Source of the DNA: CAVVSQ01 sp963848825
Lineage (GTDB): Bacteria; Planctomycetota; Planctomycetia; Gemmatales; Gemmataceae
Direction of reading: 5' to 3'
Length of the DNA stretch: 64,000 nt
Assembly: GCA_963848825.1 (NCBI GenBank)
Contig: CAWKFA010000005.1
Coordinates: 78,392-142,391 of the forward strand
Each line of letters opens with the position of its first letter. The first letter of the stretch is position 1. The translations under genes and the position numbers were made by a program. Positions 36,743 through 46,576 of the stretch are shown in pieces. Below the pieces are notes generated by a model that saw only the letters and a list, made by a program, of their open reading frames with translations, was not told the DNA's origin and did no database searches.

Positions 36743-39006
36743 ATGGCTGACAAAGGTGGCGCTGGACGCACTGATCTCCTGGCACTCGGCCTCTTCCTGC
36801 TTGGTCTGGTCGTATCCCTGGCCGTCTTCAGTGCCGAGCATGCCGTCAAACTAGCGGTGCCATCGAATAACTTGCTCGGCCCGTTTGGCGACTGGCTGGC
36901 GGGTGAACTTCATCAGACGCTGGGCAGCACCGTGCCTGTATTTCTGGCGGCCTGGTTCGTGCTCGTTATATTCCTTTTGATGCGCAAGAGCTGGGGCACC
37001 TGGGGCCTGCGGCTTTCGGGCTGGCTCATGCTGCTGCCGTGCGCGGCCATTACCGCCGATTATTTAGGCCCCGAGTGGCTCTCCGGCCCCGTGGTGGGCA
37101 GCGGCGGCGCCGTGGCGCCTGGCTGCGTGGCTTACTTGAAGAGCAGTTTTCGCCGCTGGGCAGCGGCTTCATCCTTGGCGGTGGTTTCGCGCTGGGCCTC
37201 ATGATGGCAATTGGTTTTATCCTGCGCCATATGGCAGTCGGCCTGTGGCTCATCGTTCGCGGGCCCATTCGTGTTCTTGGCAAGATGTTTAGAAGAACGG
37301 CGAAGCCTGCGCAGCCCGCTCCCCGCGCGGAACGAAAGCCCGCCAGGCCCAAGGTGGACGACACCAAGGACATACCGATCCATCGACCCACGCACGTGCC
37401 GCCCAAACATGACGAGGAAACCAAGCCCGACATCAACCTGAGCGTGGAAGCAGCCAAGCCCCCGGTGGTGGTGCGCCCGCGCCGGCGCCGACCGAGGAAC
37501 AACGGTTCGAGGACTACGAGCTGCCACCCATGACTCTGCTGGAGGACCCCGAGCCCTTTCCCTTCGACGAACATGATCAAAAGCTACGCGAGCGGGCGAC
37601 GCTGCTGGAAAAAACCTTCCGTGATTTCGAGCTGAACGTGCGCGTGGTCGGCATCAATACGGGGCCGGTAATCACGCAGTACGAAATCGCCCTGGAAACC
37701 GGCATGCGCGTCAACAAGATCACCAACCTCGGCGACGACCTCGCCTTGCACATGCGCGTGCCGAGCGTGCGCATCGTGGCGCCCATACCGGGCAAAAACA
37801 CCGTCGGCATTGAAGTGCCCAATGAAAATCGGGCCAATGTCCGCCTCAAGGAAGTCCTCCTCGGGGCCGGCCGCAAGCTTGCCAAGACCAAGATCCCCCT
37901 CTTTCTCGGCAAAGACACCGAGGGCCGGCCCCTGGTCTACGATCTGGCCGATATGCCGCATTTGCTGATCGCCGGCAGCACGGGCACCGGCAAATCCGTT
38001 TGCATGAACGCCATCATCCTGAGCATGTTGATGACGCGCCGTCCCGACGAGATCAAGATGATCATGATCGATCCCGAAAATGACGGAAATGACGGAGTAC
38101 GGCAAGATTCCTCATCTGATGCATCCCGTCGTCAAGGACATGAAAAAGGCCGAGGCGATTCTGGCGTGGGCGGTTGACAAGATGGAAGAACGCTACGACC
38201 TGCTCAGCCGGGCACGGGTGCGGCATATTTCTTCCTACAACGAGCTGGGCCGGGCCGAAATCGAGCGGCGTTTGCAGCCGGACGAGGAAGAAGCCAAAAA
38301 GCTGCCCGAGAAGATGCCCTATATCGTCATCCTGGTGGACGAGCTCAACGACCTCATGATGCTGCTCAAACGAGAGGTCGAAGGGCATATCATTCGCCTG
38401 GCCCAGAAATCGCGTGCCGCCGGCATTCACCTGGTGTTGGCCACGCAGAAGCCGACCGTCGATGTGATCACCGGCCTCATCAAGTCGAACTTGCCTGGCC
38501 GTCTTTGCTTCAAGGTTTCCAGCCGTTCGGATAGCCGTGTCGTACTGGACGAGATGGGCGCCGACAAACTGCTCGGCAAGGGGGACATGCTATTTCTCCA
38601 GCCGGGTACCAGCATTCTGATGCGTGCTCAGGGGACCTACGCGAGCGACCGCGAAATCACCGCGGTGGTCGGGCATCTGGAAACGGAAGAGCCCTGTTAT
38701 GCCGCCGAACTCATCCAGCTCAAAACGTCGGGGGACGGCAACGGCACCGCCCTGGAAAAACTCCGTAGCCGCGACGAGGTTTACGAGCAGGCCATCGAGG
38801 TCGTCGTCCGTGAGGGACGTGGCAGCGTCTCGCTCTTGCAGCGCACCCTCGGCATTGGTTACGGACGGGCGGCGCGCCTCATCGACTTCATGGCGGAGGA
38901 TGGCATTGTCGGTACCTATAACGGCAGCAACGCCCGCGAAGTTCTGTTCACCTGGGAAGACTGGGAGCAAATGAAATCGGGCGGGCAACCCGCACGCGCC
39001 TGCTAG
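36743..39006 (+). CDS. ftsK: DNA translocase FtsK/SpoIIIE, frameshifted
   Basis: Septal DNA pump that segregates the terminus at division. The N-terminal membrane domain has at least four helices (LLALGLFLLGLVVSLAVF; VPVFLAAWFVLVIFLL; GWLMLLPCAAITADYL; FILGGGFALGLMMAIGF). A Pro/Lys-rich linker is followed by the motor: VRVVGINTGPVITQYEIALE, then the Walker A LLIAGSTGTGKSVCMNA. Walker B is YIVILVDELNDLMML. LATQKPTVDVITGLIKSNLP and RSDSRVVLDEMGADKLLGKG follow, then the gamma winged helix RTLGIGYGRAARLIDFMAED. Frame breaks near 37110, 37490 and 38073 (one extra base; IDPKMTEMTEYGKIPHL restored). Confidence 0.93.
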
Positions 39007-39123
39007 CATCTAAGCTCCGCACACCCCTTTCAACGCAGGCGCACATGACCTCGTCAGGATTGACTCCCAATCCCTTTCCTCTTACCCTGTCTTGATATCT
39101 CCTTTTTCCTACGGGAAGCTCTC

Positions 39124-40376
39124 ATGGCTCGTTATTTGTGGGCGGTTTCGTTGTTGTTGGTCCCCGCCAGCATGCATGCCGGCGAGCAATCGATCGCGAA
39201 GCTGCGCTCACCCGTTGGCACGGTGCTCGTGCGCGGCAGTGATCAGGAGCTGGCGCACGCCCATGCTGTTTGATGCTGTTCCAGCCGGCGTCCAACTGGT
39301 GACGCTGCCTGGCGCCCGTGGCATATTGGAGTTCAAGGAAGGGGACATGCGTCTGGTATTGGCGGGCAATCTCGACTTCACCTCCTCGCCGGCCATGGAA
39401 AGTGTCGTCACCCTGCACCCGGCCAGCGCCGGTCAGGACCTTGAATTCACGCTCGATCGTGGCCGTGTGCTGGTCGAGAACCACAAGGAAAGCGGCGCCC
39501 TAAAAGTCCGTGTGCGCATTCACGGCAAGGACCTCGATTTCGCGCTGCTCAATAGCAAGACCTCGGTTGCTCTGGAGCTATTCAGCCGCTGGTCGGCGGG
39601 AGCACCGTTTCTCAAACAGCCCAAGGCCGATCACAAGCCCGTCGGTGATTTCATCTTCTTGGTGCCGGCGGGCAGCGCGACGCTCGAGCTCAACCAGCAG
39701 CCTCAAGCGCTGGAGGGCCCGGTGATGGTTCATTTCAACACCCTGCAAGGCATGCAAGGACCGCTTGCACTCAAAGCGGCCCCGACCTGGGTCAAGCCCG
39801 CGGCGGACCCGCCCGTCAAGGTGAAAACGCTCGAGGCTGCCGGCGAGAAACTTCGCCGCGCGCCTCGCGGAACAGGGCGTCCAGCCAGCGCTAACCAAGG
39901 CGCAGGCCAGCACCGATAGCGCCCTCCGCATCATGGCTGCCTATGCCGGCGTGGCCCTCGACGAGCCAGCGGCCGGCGTGGCCGCCCTTTATGATGATAA
40001 GTCCGCCGAAGTTCGCACCGCCGGCATCACTTCCCTGGAACACTACATTGGCCGGGGCGCGGTGGAAGATGTGCGACTCTACAAGGTTCTCATGGCCAGA
40101 CAGATCAAATCGGGCCAGGCCAGCATCATCATGGAAATGCTCCACGGCCTGGGCTCCGAGGCGCGCCTGCGTCCGGAGACCTATGAAACCCTGATCACTT
40201 ATCTTGAAAATGAGCAACTCGCCATCCGTGAGCTGGCGTCGCGGACGCTGCGAACACTTGTTCCTCAGGGACAAAACATCACGTTTGATGCGGCTTCGGC
40301 ACCCGAGGCGCGGGCGCGTGGCCAGGCGAGCTGGCGCAAGCTTATTCCCGAAGGCAGCGTTCCCAAAATGCCCTGA
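39124..40376 (+). CDS. secreted hypothetical protein with C-terminal helical repeats, frameshifted
   Basis: Begins MARYLWAVSLLLVPASMHAG, a signal peptide, then SIAKLRSPVGTVLVRGSD, reminiscent of FecR-type domains. The frame breaks near 39255 and near 39860. The centre is beta-rich (ILEFKEGDMRLVLAGNLDFT; LEFTLDRGRVLVENHKESG). The last ~130 residues are helical (SALRIMAAYAGVALDEPA; AEVRTAGITSLEHYIG; RELASRTLRTLVPQ) and look HEAT-like. Corrected length about 415 residues. It follows ftsK by ~115 bases. Function unknown. Confidence 0.6.
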
Positions 40377-40379
40377 AAG

Positions 40380-41262
40380 TCAGCCTGACCCGATGCGTTT
40401 GGCCTTGAGGACGCGCGGGTGCCCGGAATAGTCATGGATGGTAGGTGCCAGCTCATAGCCCGCAAGCTTGCCGATGCGCTCGCGCACGGCCTTTTCCTGG
40501 GGCGCTCCAATTTCGACGAGAAGATAGCCTCCCGTCTCCAAACGCGTGCTGGCCTGCTCGATAAGTCGCTGGAAAACCGCGAAACCGTCCGGGCCGCCAT
40601 CCAGAGCCAGGTGCGGCTCAAAATCGCGCACGCCCGGCGCCAGCGTCTTGATGGCATCATGCGCGAATGTAGGGCGGATTGCTTATGACGAAAGAAAATG
40701 TCTCTGAAGCGGGGACCGTTGCGAAAAGATCGCCCTGTAAAAAGCGAATGCGCTCCTTCACCTTGTGCTGGGCGGCATTGGCCTCGGCTACTTGCAGGGC
40801 GGCGGCACTTTGATCGGTGGCAGTGACCTGGAGGGCCGGCAAGCTCTTCGCCAGCGTGACGGCCAGATTGCCCGAGCCCGTGCCGATATCGATAAGGCGG
40901 CGCGGACCGCTCAGTGTTTTACTCAGCGCCAGGCACTCGAGGACCAGGTGTTCGCTGTCCGGCCTGGGAATCAGGACGGCGGGAGAGACCTGGAACTCCA
41001 GACCATGAAACTCTTTCTTACCCACCAGATAAGCGACGGGGCACCCTTCAACGCGGCGGCGGATAAGCTCTTTGTATTTCTGCCGAACCTCCGGCGATGC
41101 TTCCTCCGCGAAACGTAAACCATAAAGATCGATGCGCTTGCACAGGGCCGCATGCGCCAGCAAGACTTCGGCATCCAGGCGCGGCGATTCGGCACCCTTC
41201 TGGGCCAGATGCTTGGCCGTCCAATCCAGAAGGCCCCCAAGGGTCCAGCTTTGTTCACTCAT
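40380..41262 (-). CDS. prmC: peptide chain release factor N5-glutamine methyltransferase PrmC, one frameshift
   Basis: Methylates the GGQ glutamine of release factors. Starts MSEQSWTLGGLLDWTAKHLA. The N-terminal helical domain (SPRLDAEVLLAHAALCKR) is followed by CPVAYLVGKKEFHGLEFQVS, VLIPRPDSEHLVLECLA, the SAM-binding RLIDIGTGSGNLAVTLA, and the NPPY catalytic motif in FVISNPPYIRA. A frame break near 40660 separates the C-terminus (LALDGGPDGFAVFQRLIEQA, LLVEIGAPQEKAVRE). About 293 residues corrected. It lies downstream of its substrate's gene prfA, the usual arrangement, but a 320-base repeat array intervenes. Confidence 0.92.
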
Positions 41263-41297
41263 GCAATTGCCCGAGGATCGATAAAAACACGCTAACC

Positions 41298-41572
41298 TGT
41301 AGGGTGGGTCGAGCGTACTCGCGCTGACCCACCGAAACTCGCTCAGGCGGTGAATCTCCAATGTAGGGTGGCGTCGAGCGTACTCGCGCTGACCCACCGA
41401 AACTCTCTGTGAATCGGTGGGTCAGCGCGAGTACGCTCGACCCACCCTACAGGATACCCGCAGCAACTCCTTGCAACCTGTTACGCCGTCGTGACGGTTC
41501 CAGCTTCCAGACGCACACCGGGTTTCGGTGGGTCAGCGCGAGTACGCTCGACGCCACCCTACAGGATACCCG
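41298..41572. repeat. REP-like palindromic array, four units
   Basis: Four copies of a ~40-base unit (TGTAGGGTGGGTCGAGCG, then TACTCGCGCTGACCCACCG). Two are in plus orientation (41298-41340, 41362-41404) and two inverted (about 41415-41451 and 41523-41563). Each is partly self-complementary (GGGTGGGTC with GACCCACC). The array fills the prfA-prmC gap. Confidence 0.85.
41478..41510 (-). repeat. duplicated 3' end of prfA
   Basis: Thirty-three bases matching 41581-41613, the last codons and stop of prfA, with two mismatches. The duplicated segment also includes the neighbouring repeat unit and the bases CAGGATACCCGC between them. Confidence 0.75.
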
Positions 41573-41583
41573 CGGCCACTCTG

Positions 41584-42665
41584 TTACGCGGTCGTGATGG
41601 TTCCAGCTTCCAGCCGTTGTTTCTTGTCGAAATCGCGCAGCGCCTGGATTACCTCATCCAGGTTGCCGGCGGTGATGGAGTCAAGCTTGTACAGCGTCAG
41701 GTTGATGCGATGGTCGGTCAGCCGGTTTTGGGGATAGTTGTAGGTTCGTATGCGTTCGCTGCGGTCCCCCGAGCCGATGAGCGTACGGCGGGCCTCAGCC
41801 CTTTGGTTGTGGAGCGATTGTTGCTGCCGTTCGTAAAGCCGGCTGCGCAGGATGCGCATGGCCTGGTCGTAGTTTTTATGCTGGCTGCGCTCGTCCTGGC
41901 ACTTCACTTCCATTTGTTCCGACGTGCCGCGTTTGTACCAGATGCGCACGGCGATTTCGGTCTTGTTCACATGCTGCCCCCCTGCCCCGCCGGCACGCAT
42001 GCGCTCCCATTCAATGTCGCTGTCCTTGACGTCCACTTGAACTTCGTCGGGCTCAGGGAGTATCGCGACCGTGGCCGCCGAGGTATGGATGCGGCCCTGG
42101 GTTTCCGTTTTGGGTACCCGCTGCACGCGATGGCCGCCACTTTCGTAGCGTATGTTGGGAAATACCTCATCGCCATTGATGCTGAAGACCACTTCTTTGT
42201 AGCCCCCCTGCTCGCCTGGACTGAAGGATATTTCTTCTACCTTCCAGCCGCAATTGCGGGCATACTGCGTATACATGCGGTAAAGATCACCGGCGAAGAT
42301 GGCGGCCTCGTCCCCGCCCGTACCAGCCCGGATTTCCATGATCACGCTGCCGTAATCTTCACCTTCAGCCAGTAGCAAGTCCTCGAGGCGTTGGTGCAAA
42401 ACGTGCTTGCGTGCGCAGGCTGACGACTTCCTCCTCGATCATGGCCCGCATTTCGGCATCGGCACCCGCGAGCAACGCTTCCGCCTGGGCGATCTCAGCC
42501 GTCAGGTTGTTGTACTCGACATAGGGTTTGACCATTTTGAGGAGCGCCGCCGTGCTCCTTGGCCAGCTTGGTATAACGGATTCGGTCCGCATTCACGGAC
42601 GGCTCCGCCAGGAGCGTTTCCAGCTCGCCATGGCGATTCAGCGCGTTTTCAAAAGCGGGCCACAT
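41584..42665 (-). CDS. prfA: peptide chain release factor 1 (RF1), frameshifted
   Basis: Recognises UAG and UAA and triggers peptide release. The start is taken at MWPAFENALNRHGELETLLA (42665). The N-terminal coiled domain has two breaks near 42545 and 42400. The rest is clear: IMEIRAGTGGDEAAIFAGDL, GYKEVVFSINGD, YESGGHRVQRVPKTETQGR, the catalytic GGAGGQHVNKTE, CQDERSQHKNYDQAMRIL, ARRTLIGSGDRSERIRTYNYP and RLTDHRINLTLYKLD. Corrected length about 360 residues. Located between rpmE and prmC. An essential gene in most bacteria, so the frame breaks are likely sequence errors. Confidence 0.95.
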
Positions 42666-42756
42666 GAATATTGATCCCGTTGGGGGCAAAAAGAGCCAGA
42701 CCGGTGGGCAACTTCGAGAGAAATCTTCCGCTTGGATGGACCAACGCCATTGCCAA

Positions 42757-42796
42757 ACAAAAAAAGCAAAAGGAAGTCCGTGCGACTTCCTTTTGC
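42757..42796 (-). terminator. Rho-independent terminator after rpmE
   Basis: On the minus strand, GCAAAAGGAAGTC pairs perfectly with GACTTCCTTTTGC (13 bp, loop GCACG) and is followed by seven T residues. It lies 20 bases downstream of the rpmE stop and upstream of prfA. Confidence 0.85.
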
Positions 42797-42815
42797 CTTG
42801 ATGTATGGTCGGTAA

Positions 42816-43064
42816 CTACTTGGCCGGCGCCGGCGCGGCCACGGCTTCTTCGGGCTTCTTGCGTTTGTCCCAGTTATATTTACGCTGGAACTTTTCAACG
42901 CGACCTGTCGTGTCGAGGTACTTCATCTTGCCCGTGAAAAACGGATGGCATGCCGAGCAAATTTCCACGGAAATGGTCTTTTTGGTGCTGCGCATCGTGA
43001 ACTTGTTGCCACAGCCGCAGGTGACCATCGCCTCTTCGTATTTGGGGTGAATGTCTTTTTTCAT
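42816..43064 (-). CDS. rpmE: 50S ribosomal protein L31
   Basis: Complete 82-residue protein. MKKDIHPKYEEAMVTCGCGN gives the N-terminus and the first zinc-ligand pair (CGC). VEICSACHPFFTGKMKYLDT holds the second (CSAC), and GRVEKFQRKYNW is the conserved end of the L31 core. The C-terminus carries an extra Lys/Ala/Pro tail. The zinc-binding (C+) form. The promoter at 43106-43133 and the terminator at 42757-42796 make it a single-gene unit ahead of prfA. Confidence 0.96.
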   Translation of the reverse strand: MKKDIHPKYEEAMVTCGCGNKFTMRSTKKTISVEICSACHPFFTGKMKYLDTTGRVEKFQRKYNWDKRKKPEEAVAAPAPAK

Positions 43065-43105
43065 GAGAAACCTGGTTAAAAATTGCCAATAAAACGCTTT
43101 ACCTC

Positions 43106-43133
43106 ATTATAAGCGAGCAAGCCAAAGGAGCAA
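43106..43133 (-). promoter_or_regulatory. sigma-70-like promoter for rpmE
   Basis: On the minus strand TTGCTC (43133-43128), a 16-base spacer and a perfect TATAAT (43111-43106). The -10 box is about 40 bases upstream of the rpmE start. Confidence 0.55.
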
Positions 43134-43204
43134 GGCCTAACGCGCCCCTCCCGGGCTTTGACAACCACAGGGAATACCGATACCGCCGATAAATTACTCA
43201 GTGG

Positions 43205-43546
43205 TCAATGTTTAGTCACGATGCCCGCCGCCTCGCGGGCTTGATAACATTCCGGGCTCCCCGCCTCAAACTCCCGGCATAACATCGGCCTTACGCCATA
43301 GATCGTGCAAGAAACCCGCTCGCCAACGGCACCGTCGAGGGCGATGCACACATGGCGCCGCTGGCTATTTTCCTTCGTTCCCAGGAGGACCATGCGATCA
43401 TCCGGACCGGGTACCACCTCGAGCACGGGGAGGCCCAAACGGCCTAGCCGGCGTTCCTCGCCCCGGCTCAGGCGGATGTAGCCATCGCCCATAAAGGGGG
43501 AGACACAGCAGGCGCCGCAGGTCAGACAGTCGGGTGCAGCAGTCAT
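43205..43546 (-). CDS. YkgJ-family cysteine-cluster protein
   Basis: Resembles small YkgJ/UPF0153-type proteins that bind zinc or an iron-sulfur cluster. MTAAPDCLTCGACCVSPF holds the N-terminal CxxCxxCC; CTIYGVRPMLCREFEAG, then CYQAREA, hold the later cysteines. 113 residues, complete. The biochemical role of the family is not settled. Transcribed divergently from the ABC-2 permease gene. Confidence 0.8.
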   Translation of the reverse strand: MTAAPDCLTCGACCVSPFMGDGYIRLSRGEERRLGRLGLPVLEVVPGPDDRMVLLGTKENSQRRHVCIALDGAVGERVSCTIYGVRPMLCREFEAGSPECYQAREAAGIVTKH

Positions 43547-43661
43547 TCGTCACTTCCTGATCCGGCGAATATTTGCCGCGCAGTGTCCTGAATTCTATGG
43601 GAAAGACATTTCTGTTGCGGTAATCTTGTCGTGGCGAGAACACACCGATGGAACCCCGCCT

Positions 43662-45288
43662 GTGTTTGGTCCTCACTTCCCTATCGATCTTATCCGCCTG
43701 GCCCGCAAGGGCTGGCCCACGTTATTGCGCGTCGTCTATCTGTCCGTTCTGCTCGTGGGCCTGACGGTCATGTACCGTAGCACGGGCAACCTGGTTCGCC
43801 CCAGCGATTTCGCGGCACGTGCTCAGTCTTACGCGAACATTCTGGTTGTGCTCCAGTATATGCTGGTCCTGCTGTTTCTCCCCGTCTACCTCGCGACCGC
43901 CATCGCTCAGGAAAAAGAGAATCGCACACTCGAGATCGTTTTTTTAACTTTCCTCAGCGACCGCGAACTGGTCCTGGGCAAGTTCATGGCCCGGCTCTTC
44001 CACCTGGGCGCGATTACCCTGGCCGGGTTTCCTCTGCTGATCTTCATGCACTTGTGGGGCAACGTCGATGTCGCCTTTCTCCTTTTCCACGAGATCAATA
44101 CTTTCTTGTTGCTCCTGGTCGGTGCCAGTATTTGCATTCTGATCTCGACGCAGTCGGCCGGGGCCTTTCAGGCCATCACGCGTTCCTATTCCTGGCTCGC
44201 GCTGCTTGCCCTGGTGGCGCTTTTGGCAAGTTACCAGATGCCCTATATCATCGGGGGCATTGTTTATGCGGCCAGCGGCGCCGGCGGCTGGGGCATGCCC
44301 TCGTATGGGTCTCGGCCTGGCGGTCCTCTTGCCTATCTATCTCGTAGCTACGCTTTATTTTCTGCGCCAGGCGATATCCTTGATGCGTAAAGTTCGCCGC
44401 GAGGAGGTACGCCGGCCCCGCAAGAGCACCGGGGCCTTCGCGCTGGCTGAAAAGCGGGAAGTCGAGCCTAAGCGCCGCCAGCGCCGCAAACCGATCAGCA
44501 CCATCCATCCCCTGGCGTTGCCCGTGCGCGAACCCGCACTCTTCTGGAAGGAATGTGTTAAAGACGGCACAAGCTGGAGCCTGCGTGGCCGCTGGCTCAC
44601 CTGGGCCCTCTTGCTCATTCTCATCCCGGGATTTTGGTACCGTCTCGCCAGCCTGTTTATTTACCAGATTGATCGAAGTTTACTTGGTGCAGTGGCCTAT
44701 TCCTTTAGTTACACCCCCTACTTTCTATGCGTCGCCGCCTACGCTCTGGTCGTCATTTTTCAAATCACCCTGACGGTCGCCGGCGAGCGCGAGCAGGACA
44801 CGCTGGTGTTTTTGCAGCTTATCCCCGAAAGCACGAACTCCATTTTGTTTTTCAAATGGCTCGGCCCTTTCTGGCGCAACTGGCCCATCCTGGCAATCAG
44901 CTATCTCGGCGCCGCCCTGGGCCTGGCCTGTGGCCTTTATTCGGTCGGTACGGCCCTGGTCATGCTCCTCTTGCCCTGGCCGTTCCTGATCATGCTCAGT
45001 TTTTTGGCCCTCTGCCTGACGGTAATGTGCCGGCGCGTCCTATTTGCCAACGTGGCGCTGATCGGCTTTCTGCTCCTCCTTTTCCTGGGGCACGTCGTCG
45101 GCTCGGCCTACATTGGCATTGTTTTCCCGTATTATGTGGCCACTCTTTTCGAATCAGGTTTACCCGATTACAAGGACTTTCCCTGGCGCTGGGCGCTGGT
45201 GCTGGCATTCCTCCAGCAAGGTGCGTTCCTGCTCTTGGCGTCTGTTTTTGGTTACCTGGCATTCTGGCGTTTCGAGCGCAAGACTTGA
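43662..45288 (+). CDS. ABC-2-type permease-like polytopic membrane protein, one frameshift
   Basis: The preferred start is GTG at 43662 (MFGPHFPIDLIRLARKGW), matching the usual beginning of planctomycete ABC-2 permease proteins. Hydrophobic helices run throughout (VVYLSVLLVGLTVMY; ILVVLQYMLVLLFLPVYLA; LALLALVALLASYQMPYII). IAQEKENRTLEIVFLTFLSD and later AGEREQDTLVFLQLIP are the typical cytoplasmic loops. A break near 44300 joins the two halves. About 540 residues corrected. No ATPase gene is adjacent in the window, so its partner is unknown. Confidence 0.75.
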
Positions 45289-45496
45289 GACGTGTTGGCC
45301 CGAGCTCTCAACGAATGCCGCGCGGCGATCTTTCGACGCCATCGCGGAACATCAGTGATCAAGCACACGAGCGACGTCATTCAATACCACCAGCGCAGAA
45401 ACGAGCAGGCGACAAAACCCACAAGAATGAGCGGCATAGATGTGTAATCTAAAGCCGCGCTGTACTGTTAATAGTTGCGTACAAATGCCAATATCA
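45289..45496. other. intergenic region
   Basis: About 210 bases between convergent genes. No gene, repeat or clear terminator found. Confidence 0.4.
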
Positions 45497-46372
45497 TCAG
45501 AGATTCAAAACTCCGCTCGATCCCAATTCCTGAATGAGCCATTGGAGATTAAATTCAGCGGCCGGATGAAGACCCGTAGGACTGTCTGGCCGGCAACCAG
45601 TCGGTTCGAGGCAAAAACTGAAAAACAGACCGTTACGAAACTCCCACAGGTTCCCGTTTGGTGATCCATCGTAGTTGCGGGCGTGCTTTCTGCAAAGCTG
45701 TAAGAATCTGTCACGTCCTCCCAATCGCCCTAAATGCTTTGCACTGAGATAATTCCCCCAATACACTCCTCGAAGGCTGTCCGCTTTCGCCGCCGAATAC
45801 ACCCATTGAAGGCGATTCACCCAGCGGGCAAGCGGGGCCACACGAGGCCAAGCATTACCGTAAACCGAGCCAGCAAAGGCGTCGTTGGGCCGGGCCAAGT
45901 CTTACCAATCCTGGATTGGGGCGTAGACATCCGTGATGTCAAAGAAGCGCCGTAGCATACTAAGTAGAGTACCGGAACCGATCTGTTGAATTAATTGGTC
46001 GGAAACAGATAAACTAAGACTCGCTGGCAGTGGATATCCGTTCCAGGTGTTATCTCGGCTGAAGATAAAATTCACATCGGAATCCAGAATTGCATTATGG
46101 GCATTTTTGCGAAATGACGAGGCGCCAGCGGAAATAATCTTGTCAGCTTTTGAAACAAATATGTCGCCCAACAACGCGGTACCTAGCGTCGACTTCTGCC
46201 GAAGCGAGACTTCTGTGTCTCCTCGACACACAAATGACAGCTCCACCGGCCAGTCGCCGAGGACTCCCAAGCCCGACCATAACTTTGCCAAGTCTTCCCC
46301 GGACGGGACATCGTCGGAAAAATAGACGGCACAGATAAAATGGTAATCGACCATATATTCTCTTTGAGTCAT
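45497..46372 (-). pseudogene. immunity-like hypothetical protein with an in-frame stop codon
   Basis: The frame starts MTQREYMVDYHFICAVYFSD, runs to DITDVYAPIQDW, stops at TAA (45902-45904), and then continues in the same frame as DLARPNDAFAGSVYGNAWPR, with SLRGVYWGNYLSAKHLGRLG further on. The second half reads as natural continuation, giving about 290 residues. The RGVYWGNYLS-type motif resembles polymorphic-toxin immunity proteins (Imm52/DUF3396-like), but that is a weak recollection. The single nonsense codon could be a real inactivation or a substitution error. Confidence 0.45.
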
Positions 46373-46576
46373 GCCGCACTTATGGTTAGGGGTGTGGAAT
46401 CCAGTCGAAACTACCGAAATCGCTGCCCAACAGCAATCGATACGTGCCCTCCATGCCGTCCATATATGCTCTACTTTGTCCGAGGCTTTGAAGCTCAAAT
46501 ACATGGACCTTCACAACCCAAAATGGATGCTCTGCCGTTGTACCTATTAAATGGCCATTGATATTGCTGCGCGTGA

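Noticed and set aside
43205..45288. ABC exporter operon with adjacent ATPase
   Set aside because: Only the permease-like gene is present; the neighbouring YkgJ-type gene is divergent and not an ATPase.
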